The notes: generated by a model not told the origin, from the letters alone. Positions 12,769-25,415 are shown, numbered from the stretch's first letter. The stretch is DNA of 64,000 nucleotides from Lepisosteus oculatus (GCF_040954835.1 NC_090697.1:40546788-40610787), one strand, 5' to 3'. Numbers and translations: made by a program.

Positions 12769-13281
12769 AATAATAATAATTACTTACACTTATATAGCAC
12801 TTTTCTGGACACTCCACTCAAACCGCTTTATAGGTAATGGGGGCTCCCCTCCACCACCACCAATGTGCAGCATCCACCTGGATGATGTGACGGCAGCCAT
12901 AGTGCACCAGAATGCTCACCGCACATCAGCTATCAGTGAGGAGAGTAGAGTAATGAAGCCAATTACTGGTAAGGGCCAATGGGAAATTTAGCCAGTTTAC
13001 CCTGGCTTTTCGAGAAACACCATGGGATTTTTAATGACCACAGAGAGTCAGGACCTTGGTTTTACGTCTCATCCAAAGGACAGCGCCTGTTTACAGTATA
13101 GTGTCCCCGTCACTATACTGGGGAATTAGGACCCACATGGACTGCAGGGCGAGCGCCCCCTGCTGGTCCAACTAACACCTCTTACAGCAGCAACCTTGGT
13201 TTTTCCCAGGAGGTCTCCCATCCAGGTACTGACCAGGCTCACACCTGCTTAGCTTCAGTGGGTTGCCAGTTGTGAGTTGCA
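12769..13281 (-). mobile_element. 5S-rRNA-derived SINE, full length, opposite orientation (copy 5)
   Basis: This is the reverse complement of the 11,850 copy. Its tail AATAATAATAATTACTTACA lies at 12,769, and its 5S-like head (reverse of GAAGCTAAGCAGG and TGGATGGGAGACC) lies at about 13,200-13,260. It forms a tail-to-tail inverted pair with the 11,850 copy, separated by about 360 bases. Confidence 0.9.
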
Positions 13282-13284
13282 AAT

Positions 13285-14480
13285 CTTGATGAAAGGCTTT
13301 TGTAAAACTATGCCCTATGAGGGTAGACCACAGGTTCAAATAAACTTCAGCAATTGGAAAATACATCACCTTTATAGTTGTACTATGGTGCAACAGACAT
13401 TGAACAAACTTAAAGGTATTAAACTTGTTTGTTGTCTTTGTTCCTCAAAATGAATTTCACTTGGCTAAAGCACTTGTGTCCAAACCTCAGTCGTCAAAAT
13501 GTGATATTCACAAGCAAGTACTTCATAACAGACGACATGGATTAGGCATAGATCATCTTCATTGCTAAGGGCAGGTAATTTGTACGTTTTTTACCTCTTT
13601 GAACTGGAACCCAATCTATTCTTTTTCCTTTTGCATTCTGCATGTGATTTGACAGTGGCTGAAAAGCAGCAGTTTGATATCACAAACAGTGTTACATCCA
13701 GTCAAATGTAGTAAGTAAAAACATCTTAACATTTTTCATGCAGACATATAATAATTACTTGAAACATGCGTAACAATAAGTGTAAAATGTTTCATCCCTC
13801 TGATTTATGTCTAGATTGTAAGGGTTTCCAAAGCTTCCCCCTTCTAAGTTATATGAAAATCTATTTGACCTTTCCATTTAGATTTTTGCGATTTTAAACA
13901 TATAAAGAACTTCCAATATTTTAGGTACCACATGACACAAGATAAATTGATAATGCTTGGTGTTATTGCATCTTTTCAATGAGAGTTTTGTTTTATTCTT
14001 GTTTAGCGACACATTTCTAAATTTTGATGCAACCCATATTTGGGTTGTAACTCTCTCTTGGGGAAATACTGAACTAAGCAATCAGCTATTAGCAGTTTGC
14101 TTGTAGGTTAGTAATTAATCTTTCTTATTTTGTAATTTGTCTCCCTCTGTGCTTTGCATTCTCCCGGATGCTTTTTATAGAAACTTTATGCTGTTGTTTT
14201 GGTTATTTTAGATGGTTTGGTTCTCAATGATTTGCCAGGGGTACTACTCTGGCCTGGTTTCTAATTTATTTTGTCAGGATGTGACCATTAAGCATTATTC
14301 AAGTTATTCAAGAATGTTATTAATATTGAGCTACTGTATAAATGTCTATTTGGAGGTTTGTCTTATTCTTGGAATTGTTCAATATCTGAATGATAAGAAA
14401 ACAAAATTGGTGTTTATCAGATCTTGACACAATTTAAAAATAAGGTGACACTCTAGAGTCATTGTCTTTAACGTAGTCTT
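13285..14480. other. Gene-free intergenic stretch
   Basis: AT-rich unique-looking sequence. I see no supported gene, RNA or repeat in it. Confidence 0.5.
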
Positions 14481-14499
14481 TTAGTCAGGAACTGAAGTG

Positions 14500-15033
14500 G
14501 CGCTATAACTGTGAAGCGTAGTTCAGGACCCTGTGCAGACGGTATTATCCGGCAGTAAGTGGACAACAGGGAAGAGACGTAGAGGATCAGGACGGGTTGA
14601 CAGACAGGAGGGTGTGACAACGATGATCTGGCGCGTGGCATAGGCAAACAAATCCAGACAGTCCAAGGGGGAAATCCGGGGTGCAGTCCAGAGTCCAGGA
14701 ACCGGGGGATGCATCCGAGATTAAACAAGACAAGGTTAAAAACTGGAACAAGATCCGGTACAGGGATAGGGAATAAAAACAGGATGACAAGGCCACGCAG
14801 TCTTAGCCCCAGACTCAGATGGTCAGGATGCCTTGATGAAACTTATGCCAATGGGTCTCTCCTGGACCCGTTGGTTGGCTGGCTTCTGGGTGTCCATCTC
14901 CCAGTGCTGAGCCAGGAGTAATGGGAGTGCCCAGTTTAAATAATGACGGACAAACAGGGGGGCAGGTGCACGTAACGAACTAAAATACGAAAGGGTCGGA
15001 GTGCCCTTAAGAGGAGGGATGACAATTGTGACA
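14500..15033 (-). mobile_element. LTR-like repeat, minus orientation (probable solo LTR)
   Basis: On the minus strand this starts TGTCACAATTGTCATCCC at 15,033. It continues with CCTCTTAAGGGCACTCC, a TTATTTAAACTGGGC TATA-like stretch and GGCTCAGCACTGGGAGATGG. The same order of blocks is found at 24,482-25,044 on the plus strand. The left (3') boundary is unclear because the two copies diverge after GGGTCCTGAACTAC. I found no clean target-site duplication here. Confidence 0.6.
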
Positions 15034-15034
15034 G

Positions 15035-16490
15035 GCACTTGATTTAGAACTGCACAGACAATTGACATTTAAATCTTCTTTCTTCTGTAAAATATTGCAG
15101 GAATAACACAGTGCATTTGTACTGAGTAAGAACCTCTACACAAGAAGTGTAGTGGGTGTTTGGAACAAGATAGCAAGCAATGTTGCTGAAAAAGATTCTA
15201 TCTGATCTCTTAATTGATAGCTGTGTGAGATACACATTAACTACATGTAACTTACCAAGCAAGATGGGCTGAATTGCCCCTTCTGCTTTGTAAACAGGTA
15301 TGTTTCCATTCTTATTTGGATTTAGATGCTTCATCATTTATAATGTACAGTATGATTTTGTTGCATGAAGCTTAAATTATTTCTCTGCTCATCTGGTTAA
15401 ACTTTAGGAAAGCACTAAAGCCAGACTTCAACCAGTTCAAAATTGTAGCCAAATTTTCATACTCGCAAGACTAGACACTCCATTTTCCCCTCTTATGTCT
15501 ACTGTTTCTTCAGAAAATATAACAAACTGGTTTTGTTCCTCAATCTATGTTTCTGGTCATGTGATACCAATTTAATAATCTCAGATTGTGCAGTTTTATG
15601 TTCCAAATCCACAGATGTATTTTGCTGAGGATGAAATTGCTCTCTGCAGTAAATATTTCCTCCTTCTCTTTGTTTAATAATAGAATCATGTTTTCTTTTT
15701 TGTCAGTAAGAACATGCTGTAACAAATTACATGAAAAAAAAAAACACCAGGGCTTTAAATACTGTAAAAAAAGTCGAATGTTCCAGGGTGCAGATTTGTG
15801 AATCAAATGCACAAAATACATTAATATCAACATTAATATGATAACAAATGGCAATAAATCCTTAAATGAATGGGAATATCTGATTTGAAATTTAATTCTT
15901 AATTAATTAATAGTGTTTTACTGTGTAAATCTTTTTTGCAATGCCACCATCTCATTTCTGATTTGGCATTTCCACATTGTGGACTCCTATGTACTGTATA
16001 ATTAATGTGTACCTTAATTCATTACACCGATAGTGATATTCTAACACCAGCTGGTTAAAGTAAATCTCTTCCCTGGCTTCTCTGTGAAGAAATTCATCAA
16101 ATATTAATTCAGATACCAGCAACTGAGACAACTGGGAAAACATGATTCTGTAATATTCATAAACATATCCTAAGAACTGTCTCAGCTAGAATCCAAAGCA
16201 CGCCTGACGAAACATGAACAGCGTAAAATGCTGGTGATGTTAATGAACAAACTGCAATCTCATTTCGCCAGCAGCAACAGCAACAATAACAGAATTCTTA
16301 AGCTAGTTTTTTCTACCTCCACATTTCAAGTTGACAAAGAATTCGAGATTTTCTTTCTAACAACTTAATATGTGAACATCTTAAATGTATTAAATGTATT
16401 AAATAGGGGACAATAGTTATTACAGGTACAAGCTATCAAAATGACTGTGATATATTTCAAAATACAATTTATTTCCAGGAGTTTGTTTTT
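15035..16490. other. Gene-free intergenic stretch
   Basis: No supported gene or repeat. Several short frames exist on both strands, but none shows a protein-like composition or flanking splice sites. Confidence 0.5.
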
Positions 16491-16539
16491 CTTCAAAACT
16501 GCAGTCTTTTGTCTCTCCCAGAATAAAGGGAACTTAGTG

Positions 16540-16900
16540 CTCTTTCTAGATGAAGGGGGAGCAGCTGCTTTTAGAGGTTCTGATACCTCAGACTTTTGCT
16601 CTTAAGTTAAGTGGGAAAGGGAGGTTGGCTGCCAGATTGCTGCAGCTTCAGTACTACAGGAGCTGGGCTGGTCTCTGGTGGTGCAATGGGAGCTGAGTTC
16701 TTGGATGAAGCTTTCAGTTTACAGGTTGATCTAATTCCCTACCATCATTGATGGTAATGATCACTAGGCAGTGGCCTTGGAGCAGTGTCAATACACTGGA
16801 AGAGCCAGCTGATGAGGTTCAGGCACCTGGTAAAGATGCCTCTGAGAAACTTCAACTGGAGCTGTACTAGACAAGTCCCACCAGGTGAAGAACTTACAGT
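16540..16900 (+). mobile_element. Decayed LINE 3'-end fragment
   Basis: The segment includes GAAGAGCCAGCTGATGAGGT, then TTCAGGCACCTGGTAAAGAT and GCCTCTGAGAAAC, and ends in GTCCCACCAGG. This matches the well-known fish LINE stretch coding for 'SQLRWFGHLVRMPPGRLP...CPTGR', the reverse-transcriptase C-terminal region. It is full of stops and indels. Confidence 0.55.
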
Positions 16901-17043
16901 CTGCCAAATGAATACTTCCAGTATATAGGTGGACTGAAAATATAAATTAGATATTTTTAAAATTAAATACTTACATTATAAATACTTATAATCTCAAAAT
17001 ATTTTAATAATGGTTTAAGACTGTATCATATGTCTTGATATAT

Positions 17044-17840
17044 ACTAATGGAAAAAAGAAATGCAACACTTTCTGGAGTGAGCTATACTATGTTATAGCT
17101 TATGAACTTTTGCAAAAAGTTGTCAATTTATTTTAAGCCCTCTGACCAGCAATACAGCGTGTGCAGTGAGGCATTGCAACTAAACAACACAAATGCTCGT
17201 CAGGTGCACTTTTACCCAACAATGTCCAGGTGGAACAATGACTGATCAGGTCACCTTTAAAAAGGCCTTAATTCAAAGCTTAGGTCACTGCAAGAAAAAG
17301 GCCACACTTAGTCATTTTTCTGTGCATTCCATAATGCCTCGAATGTCACCAGAAGCAAGGGAGAGGGCCATTGGCATTCTGCAGGCAGGCATGTCATGTG
17401 TCAGCATTGCCAGACACTATGGAGTAAGCTGCTCCACTGTGTCCCAACTGCAGAGAAGGTTTCAGCAGACCGGCAGGACAGATGACTGTATAAGATCCGG
17501 TTGCCCTCAGGTGACCACACCAGAGCAGGACCGACACATCAAACTAGTACATCTGAGAGATCGTTTCAGATCTGCCACCTGTACTGCTGCTGAAACTGCC
17601 AGCAGACACAATGCCTGCATCAGTGACTGGACAGTGAGGCTCCATGCTGCTGGCCTTAGAGCAAGACGACCTGTCAGAGGCCCTCTGTTCACACCTCCTA
17701 GACTTAACAACTGACTGGCTTGGGCCAGACAGAGGCTGTGATGGACTCGTCAGCTGTGGCATCAGGTCCTCTTTAGCCTGTTCCATGCAAACAGGAGGGC
17801 CAGAGTGTGGTATTGCACTTCTTTTTTCTATCAGTACATT
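17044..17840 (+). mobile_element. Truncated Tc1/mariner-type element
   Basis: The left end near 17,044 reads CTAATGGAAAAAAGAAATGC next to a TA dinucleotide, as in a fish Tc1-like terminal repeat. The body contains a transposase start at 17,334. Homology stops near 17,820, inside what would be the catalytic domain. No matching right terminal repeat was found, so the copy is 3' truncated and cannot move. Confidence 0.65.
17334..17714 (+). pseudogene. Tc1-like transposase, N-terminal DNA-binding part, truncated
   Basis: The frame beginning MPRMSPEARERAIGILQAGM codes for a paired-type helix-turn-helix region, then an arginine-rich linker (RRFQQTGRTDD) and a second recognition region ending in GLRARRPVRGP. 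It stops at 17,714. The downstream bases in another frame still resemble transposase (WTRQLWHQVLF, then FHANRRA), which points to a frameshift near 17,690-17,715. The catalytic aspartates are lost or disrupted. An in-frame ATG lies upstream at 17,193, but the family start is at 17,334. Confidence 0.75.
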
Positions 17841-18019
17841 TTAAGGATAGAGATCATTTTTAAAAAGTTGCTGATATTTAACTTATTTCCATTATAAAAG
17901 TGTTCAGCTTTATAATTTAAAGTATTCATATTAAAATGTGTACTCATCATTTGTTAATTAATCAAATAGGGTACCATTGGAAAGAGGTGAGTACTTTTGC
18001 AAGCCAATGCACATAAGAC

Positions 18020-20870
18020 ACTTTACTAATCTCTTTAGATTGATACAGATATCTATAAACAGTCATTTGGCACATCGTGAGGAAAACTACCAGATGGTTG
18101 ATTCTCTTTGTAAGCAGTGTTAGATATGAAGACTACAAGTTAACCAGTAACACTTCAGAATAAGTGAACGTACATATTTAATTCATAGAAAACTGGATAC
18201 GTCAGATGACTTATGGATTTATTGTGACTTTTCAAATTTATTTTTGTTAATTATTTTTGATTAAATTATGGGAAAGATGTATTTACTTCTACCAACTTGG
18301 ATAGACAGTGAAATAAGCTGGATATTGTAAAGGCAGTATATGAGTAAATAGTATCATTATACCACTTAGAATAAAAAACACTTAATGTAAAACATTAATA
18401 AACTGACCTTCATTACAGATAATAAACCTATACGTCTTTATGTAAAACTCTAGGACTAATAATATTTAACCAAAGAGAAGTCAACACTGTGAGAAAAGAC
18501 TAAGTTTTCTTTACAAGCAACAAGTCGCATTCTTTGTTCCGGGCTCAAAGATTTTACAACTGAGTACTCAAATTCACTTTGTAAGTCTTGTATATGAGTT
18601 TGAGACCCCTGCTCTAACAATGAGAACAGCTAAAAAACTGAGAGAAATTGAGGAAGATCATAAAGGGAATTAAATTCCCTTTTTATTAATTAACTAGGAC
18701 ATTTTGTATATGCATTTCCTTAATATACAATATTTGAAATACAAATCAGTTCTTAAATAACACTGAGTGGGTTTAAAATACAGACTTGTAGAAAGTTATT
18801 TCAATTTCAACTATTTTTTTTACTTGTACTTAGCTGTCTTCCCAAAGGTCTCATTGTTACTTCTCTCAGAAGTGACATTCTGTTATAAATGTCCTTCCAT
18901 TGTGTTTAATATGCATTTTTGTTTATAACAGATCAATATTAAATTGATCACCACAGATCCAAGATAGCAAAAATGTCAGATAATTGCATTTCTAGTTTCA
19001 TAGTATAAATAACAACTTTATGCAGCCCTTGAGACTCTAAGTATCTTTCTTTACTGGCATGAATGGGTTGATATCTAGATATGAGTATAATCATGCTTAG
19101 TAAATACATTAATGCATGCAGAACTGCACAATGCATTAATTTATTCTCAAATCGACCATTTTATTAGGATATACTGTACAATGGCTTTATCATATAGAGT
19201 GCATATACTGTATACAGTAATATAGAGTCCTCTCCAGATGTATTTAAACCCCAATTAAATAGACACCAAAAGCAACACATAATAGGTGTCATGGAGTGGA
19301 TAATGTGTCTCTTGATTAAACAATTAAAATAAATTATCCACATTACTCCCAATACGTGAAACAGAGAGTGGAGAATCTGTGGCACAAAACTAAACCACCC
19401 AACATTTTATTTTTAGGAGCAGAGGAAGCAGCCACTTCATGCTTATTCATTCTGTTAAAATTTTGTTCTATGTGATTCATGTAACATGGAAGCATCCACT
19501 TTCTTTCCATATGTAATCATAATTGTATTGTACAGAGCGAAGACATATTTGTCAAAAATAAGTAATCGAATTCCAGAAAATGTGAGGGTCACATTTATTC
19601 ATATCTTAATGTATACCTTTAAATCAAATCCAACAACCTAAAATAACATGCAGCTCTATAGACATATAGTGGAAGCCTCCAGTGAGTTAATCAATGAAAA
19701 TTAGTTGGGTGTTAACTTTTAATGTGCAACGTCATAATTGATGATTGGTCTAGGATGTTATCTATGTTAAGTATAATCCTAGTACCCACCCTGCAGGTCT
19801 CTCATTGGTGGATGTCCTTTGGGTGGAGAACATCTTAACAAATAATGTTCTATTTGTTTAAGTAATATGGCTTCATACCAACACAACACAGAAAACAATG
19901 TGTAATGTAATTGTATATTTAATAGTATTATATTCTAATAATAAATATTATATATTCACTTGTAATTTACATGAACCTTTTCCTGTATGGCCTCAGTTTG
20001 AATTTACAAGGTTCTTAATTTATTTACATAATATCTGTACTCATTTTACGAACTCAACCCTTACAAAAACCTCAACGTACTGTACATGTGAAGTGACTGA
20101 AAGACCATGCAAACCATAAAAAACTATGAAGCAAATCTACCTGACAACAATCATAATGCATTGTAAAACATATTTCAGAAGGTTGAACTGTTCTGTGTGG
20201 TCATACTTTGCATGTTACTTTGATTAAGCATGGTGAGATGTGGAAACAACAAGTCTTTACATCTACACAGGAACTCTACAGCTTGCTCTGAAGTAACTAG
20301 AAAAGGTGAATGTATTTAGAATTATTTAGTCATTTAATCTAAAGAGAAATATTCAGGTATCTTAGACAAAAGAAATCTGGACAGGAATTAGTTATAAGCC
20401 TGATTCTTCTAGTTTTATAACAAGTTAAGAACTCATCTGAAAGCCAATACCTCCTACAGCACTATGTCCCCTGTCACCATTTTTGTGCAAAAATGTGCAA
20501 TTTCTGCTCCAGATGGAAAAATAACACCTACTGGTAAAACAACACCACTCCTAGTACAATAATTATTTTTCCTAGGAGATTTAACTTTAAAAAAATGTTC
20601 AGGCCCTGCCTTAAATAACGTTTGATGTATCTGATGATATAAAATTATTGTTAGTACTGTATGTCCCTAATAATTTATATTTCAAGGCAGAAAGCTCAAG
20701 TCCATCTTTTTTGTTTGCCATAGTGTAGCTTAGCTACCTGTGTGGTAACTTCCACAAAATCAAAGAAAGAAAGGGCTAATAGACTGTACAATGAAGTAAA
20801 GGCACTTGAAGGCTTCCAAGCATAGATTGTCTGTGGAACGACAAAGAGAAATGGACTGAAAAAAATCCAC
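18020..20870. other. Gene-free intergenic stretch
   Basis: AT-rich sequence with no supported gene. The short phrase GAGTTTGAGACCCCTGCTCT at about 18,596 resembles the end of a non-autonomous DNA transposon, but no partner end was found. Confidence 0.5.
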
Positions 20871-23395
20871 CAATGCATTTAAGAAATACCATGCAGCATC
20901 ACACCATCAAACACATTTGTTCCACTCCAGGACATGGAACCAGACATGGAAGCTCAAAGCCAAGAGACTTCCATCACTGATCAGAAAACTTGATTACTTG
21001 TCTTGACTAAAAATCCAAAATGAGAAATTGGGGTATTGGAGACCCCATTCTTCAAAACACTGCAATTAAGATATGCTAAATGTACTAAATGAGTATTTCT
21101 CAAGTGTTCACTAAGGAGGATGTCTATTAAGTAAGAAGAACAACAAGCCCAGGCAGCAGAAGGTCAAAGTTCAGTATTAAATAGTATTAGTGTAAAGACA
21201 ACAACAGGTTGCTATCTCTCTGAAGCTAAGGCAACTGATATTGTTTATAGAGTTGACAGATTCCTAGTTTAGGCAGGCAAAGACCTAGTTGTTGTTGTCC
21301 ATGTGGGAAGAAATGACATTGGAATAAACAGCACACTGTACTGTACATCCAGGGCAAATTCATACAACTTGGCAAGAAACTGAAGAACATATTTAAACAG
21401 ATTGATTTTGGCAGGAATCCTACCCAGACTGGGTAAAAGGTGAACAACTTCTTATGTTAATCTGTGTCCACAACACATGGTTGAGAGCAAAAGAAAGCTT
21501 CAGCTGACTTCACCACTGAAAACCTTTCCATAGCAGAAGCTGTCTGTACTGATGTGACAGACTACAGTACACCAAAATGAGACAGGTATCAATCGCCTTG
21601 GCATAAAGAATCCATAATGTAATTCAAAGACATTTAAACTAGAATGAAATGAGGGACAAACCAAAGAAAGTGGAAAAACAGGCTTCAGACTGCAAAGACT
21701 AAGGGAGAACCAAAGGGGAAAATAGAACATAAGATCTGGTAATTAAATGTTAGTACCTGAATGTCTGGAGCATTAGAAAACAAATTTGACTATTTAGAGG
21801 CTAATACACTAGCAGGCAATTGTAACATTTTGGGAATCACAAAATCATGGCCCACAAAAATTGATGGAGTGGAATGTATCATTAGCAACTGCATAATGTT
21901 CTCAGAGAGACAGGAGAGAAATTAAGAGTTTCTAAAACTATATGGATCAGTCTAATTAAAAATGTTCCCTAACAAAGTATTAGGAGTACTCTATAGATCT
22001 TCAACTGAAAGATTGAAGAGGAGAAGTTGTTTTAATGAAAGTACTTTTCAATGTTCCCAACATAGACTGAAAAAGACCCATAGGAGTATCAGCAATACAC
22101 TGAAATGGAAGACATGGTTAATGATAGCTTTCTGATTCCGTTTATGAGAGCACTGACAAAAAGAAATACTTGTATGGATCTTGTCTTTATAAACAACTAA
22201 ATGTATCCCAAAAGTGAGTAAATCAAAAGCTACAAAAAGGAATCCTGCATATTTCAACAAATCAATTAAAAATATTAGGGAAAAATAATCAAAAACAGGA
22301 TCAAGTAAAAGAAAAAGAATACAATGAATTATAAACACTGGTACACAATGATGTCATTAAAAAGGTCTTTCAAGTATTACAAAAGCAAAGAAACTGTCAT
22401 GAATGTAGAAACCAAGAGATTCGATCCTGAGGTGTCCATTCGCCAAGCCAAGCTTTATCGTATGCATACAAGGAACCACGACAAGGACCATTGTTATAGT
22501 AGTTCAAAGGGGATATGGCTCTACACAGTTTATGTACAATTTCTCTTCACCCCCCCCCCCCCACCTCTTGTCTTTGAGGTACTTTCTCAAGAAGCTCAAG
22601 GACTCAGAAAGCAATTAAAACATTCCTTCCTTATCAGGGAGTTTGGTACAGAAGATGGGAGTTTAGTACAGAGAGGGAGAAGCATCTGTGCTAAAGCAAG
22701 CATGAAGGTTAGATTAGAGTTTAGCATGTAAATTCAGCAGGAGTTTACATCTCCAGGGTCTGATGGAAACTAAGAAATTGTACTTAAGGAAACATGATAT
22801 GTTATTCAGAAGCCATTGATGCAAACTCTTCAATCAATTGCTTCATACATGAGTAGTACCCATTATAAATATGAGAAATATGAACAAGTAACTATAGACC
22901 AATATCACATCTATTATATGTATGGTTATGGAAACAATTATTAGAACAAAAGTAGAGGATCATTTGTATGGAAATAGTATAACTGCAAATAGTCAACATT
23001 TAGAAAAGGTAGTTCTTACTGTACCTAAATAAAGGGTTACAGTTCTTTGAACAAACAACAGTAGTAATGGGAATAGAGCACAGAGCACATGATATGGTGT
23101 ATTTAGATTTTCAGAAAAGGTATAATAAAGATACCCATAAATGATTAATTCTCAAATTACAGGTGGTAGATGTCCAGGGAAAAGTGTCTGGATTGTGAAT
23201 TAGTTATTAGATAGAAAACAGAGGCTAGAGATAAGGAGTGAGTACTCAAATTGGAGTAATATAATTACTTGAGTACCATGGGGCACTGTAATAGGACAAC
23301 TGATCTTCTTAATTTATATAAATGATCTAGATTCTGGTTGAGTTCACAAACCAGTCATAATTTTGGATAATACCAAATTAGAAAGATTAGCAAAC

Positions 23396-23746
23396 AACAC
23401 TATACTGTAAACAAGCGCTGTCTTTCGGATGAGACGTAAAACCAAGGTCCTGACTCTCTGTGGTCATCAAAAATCCCAGGGTGTTTCTCGAAAAGAGTAG
23501 GGGTGTAACCCCAGCGTCCTGGCCAAATTTCCTATGCCTCCTAATAATCCGCCTCTATGAATTGGCTACATTACTTTGTTCTCCTCCCCCCCTCCGACGG
23601 CAGGCAGAGCGATGCGCCTTTTGGAGTATTCTCGGTTGCATTTAATGGCAACGTCAGCTCAAAGATTTGGTTCAAACCACCAAATTGAGACGGGCGTGCC
23701 GACAAGTGGACCCTGCTGATGCGGGATTAATGCTAGGATGAGAGAG
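23396..23746 (+). mobile_element. Chimeric retroposon: SINE body fused to an unknown 150-base segment
   Basis: The first 200 bases match the middle of the 5S-derived SINE family (ACTATACTGTAAACAAGCGC through CTCCTCCCC). From about 23,596 to 23,740 the family tail is replaced by a GC-richer segment ending GATGCGGGATTAATGCTAGG and a short GAG-rich tail. The insert is flanked by AGAAAGATTAGCAAAC (23,380-23,395) and AGAAAGACTAGCAAAC (23,747-23,762). This 16-base target-site duplication has one difference. The insertion splits the LINE reverse-transcriptase frame, so it is younger than that LINE. Confidence 0.75.
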
Positions 23747-24481
23747 AGAAAGACTAGCAAACGATGTAGAAAAAACAAAAATTCAAAAAGGTGTAGTTAA
23801 AATTCAAGACTGTGTTAACACCTGGCAGATGACATTTAATATAGACAACTATGAGGTTTTGCACGCATGTAGTAAATACATTAACTGCAAATACAAAATG
23901 GGAAGTTCTGATCTAGTTCTTATGAAGCTAATGCTTTTGAAAAACACTTAGATGTTTATGTTGACATCATTCTAGATGTCGGGAAGCAATTAAAAAGGCA
24001 AACAAAATGTAAGGGTATATAATCAAAGGTGTAGAATTCAAATCATAGGATGTAATGTGAAATTTGTGTATTGCACTAGTAAGGCCTCATTTACAAGTTT
24101 AGAAAAGGTATTGCTGCTGTTGAATACATCCAGAGAAAAGCAAGCAGATATATTCTTGGGCTTAAGGACATGTCCTACAGAAAAGGAAAAAGAAATATAC
24201 TTTTTCAGTCTTGAGCAGAGAAAATTATGAGGAGGCCTGATACAGATAATCAAATTACTTAAAGGCATTGACAATGTCAGCCCAGCAGCCTTATTAAAAA
24301 TGAACAGAATCACAGATTAAAAAGCATAACTTGAAAGTGCATTTTAAACCCAAAAACTGGTGGCACTTTTCTACTCCAAGGGTGTGGCAATATGGAACAA
24401 GCCACCCAACCATGTTGAAGCTGATACCCTGCCATCTTTCAAGAAATCACTAGATGATACTTTTGGGTCAATTAACTACTT

Positions 24482-25044
24482 TGTCACGATCTTAATCCCT
24501 CCTCTTAAGGGCGCTCCAGCCCTTTCGTATTTTAGTTGATAACATGCACCTGCCCCCTGTTCTGTCTCCTTATTTAATCCTGGTGCTCTCACTATTCCTG
24601 GCTCAGCATTGGGAGATGGACACCCGGAAGCCTGCTTACCAGCGGGTCCAGGAGAGTCCCAATGGCATGGGTTTCATCATGGCGTCCAGACCATCTGAGA
24701 CTGGGGCTCAGAGCGCCTGGCCTCATTATCCTGGTTTTATTCACTGTCCCTGTTCCGGATCCTGTTCCGGATTTTAACTGTGTTTGTTTTGTCTTCGATG
24801 GATCCCAGGGTTTTGGACTTTGGACTGTGCCTCGGATTCCCCCTTTTGGACTGCCTGAACTTGTTTGCCATCACCATATCCCCCGAGCACCAGATCGCCG
24901 TAGTTACGCCCCTCTTTCTGTCAACCCCTCCTGATCCTCCTCGTCTCCTCCCCTGATGTCATTCTCCACTTACTTCCGGATTATACCATCTGCATAGGGT
25001 CCTGAACTACACTTTTGCGGGAGCCTGAACTGGCTCCCATTACA
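24482..25044 (+). mobile_element. Solo LTR inserted into the LINE 3' end
   Basis: The 563-base block begins TGTCACGATCTTAATCCC and ends CCCATTACA, so it follows the TG...CA rule. It is flanked on both sides by CTACTT (24,476-24,481 and 25,045-25,050), a 6-base target duplication. Removing it rejoins the two halves of the LINE 3' end. It has a TATTTAATCC TATA-like stretch. No internal gag or pol sequence is present, which is the mark of LTR-LTR recombination. A related copy lies at 14,500-15,033. Confidence 0.75.
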
Positions 25045-25113
25045 CTACTTACTGCCAGATGGGCTAAATGGCAGGCTCCTCTTGCTTGTAACCTACTGTA
25101 TCTTATGTTCTTA

Positions 25114-25415
25114 ATCAATCCATCCATTTTCTTACCGATTCATCTAATTCAGGGGTGCAGCAGAGCTGGAGCCTATCTCAGCAAGCAGTGGCTGCAAGGC
25201 AGGGTACACCCTGGATGGGATCTCGGGGCAGACAAAAACACAGACACACTCACCACCGCCAATTTTCCCAGAAGTCAGTTAACCTACTAGAATGTTTTTG
25301 GACTGTTGAGAAAACCAGAGCACCCGGAGAAAACCCCCACAAACATGGAGATAATGATCCCAACACCCCAGTGCTGCGTGGCAAGAATGTGCCACCATGG
25401 GCAAACATGCCTGCC
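25114..25415 (-). mobile_element. tRNA-like fish SINE copy
   Basis: Reverse-complement copy of the GTGGTTAGC-type family: AATCCATCCATTTTCTTACC at the left, then GGAGCCTATCTCAGCAAGCA and ACACACTCACCACCGCCAAT, then CGGAGAAAACCCCCAC. It begins directly after the LINE 3' end, possibly by insertion at its tail. Confidence 0.65.

Larger units (their letters stand above)
21100..25112 (+). mobile_element. CR1/L2-like LINE, long but heavily decayed, with nested insertions
   Basis: The order of remnants fits one element. An ORF1 esterase-like piece at 21,260-21,430 codes for VVVHVGRND and later a GRILPRLG-like motif. Reverse-transcriptase remnants at 22,900-23,395 include a region around FRKG, TTVVM, VYLDFQK and VPWGTVIGQL-like text. 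The frame resumes at 23,747 with DVEKTKIQK and NTWQMTFN. The 3' region at 24,100-24,480 resembles 'LEQRKLRGGLIQIIKLLKG'. The final 3' end, CCAGATGGGCTAAATGGC to CTTATGTTCTT, lies at 25,051-25,112. There are many stops and indels. It is interrupted by a retroposon at 23,396-23,746 and an LTR at 24,482-25,044. The left edge is uncertain. Confidence 0.75.

Noticed and set aside
14468-15068. Cluster of short frames on both strands
   Set aside because: The region is better explained by the LTR-like repeat shared with 24,482-25,044.
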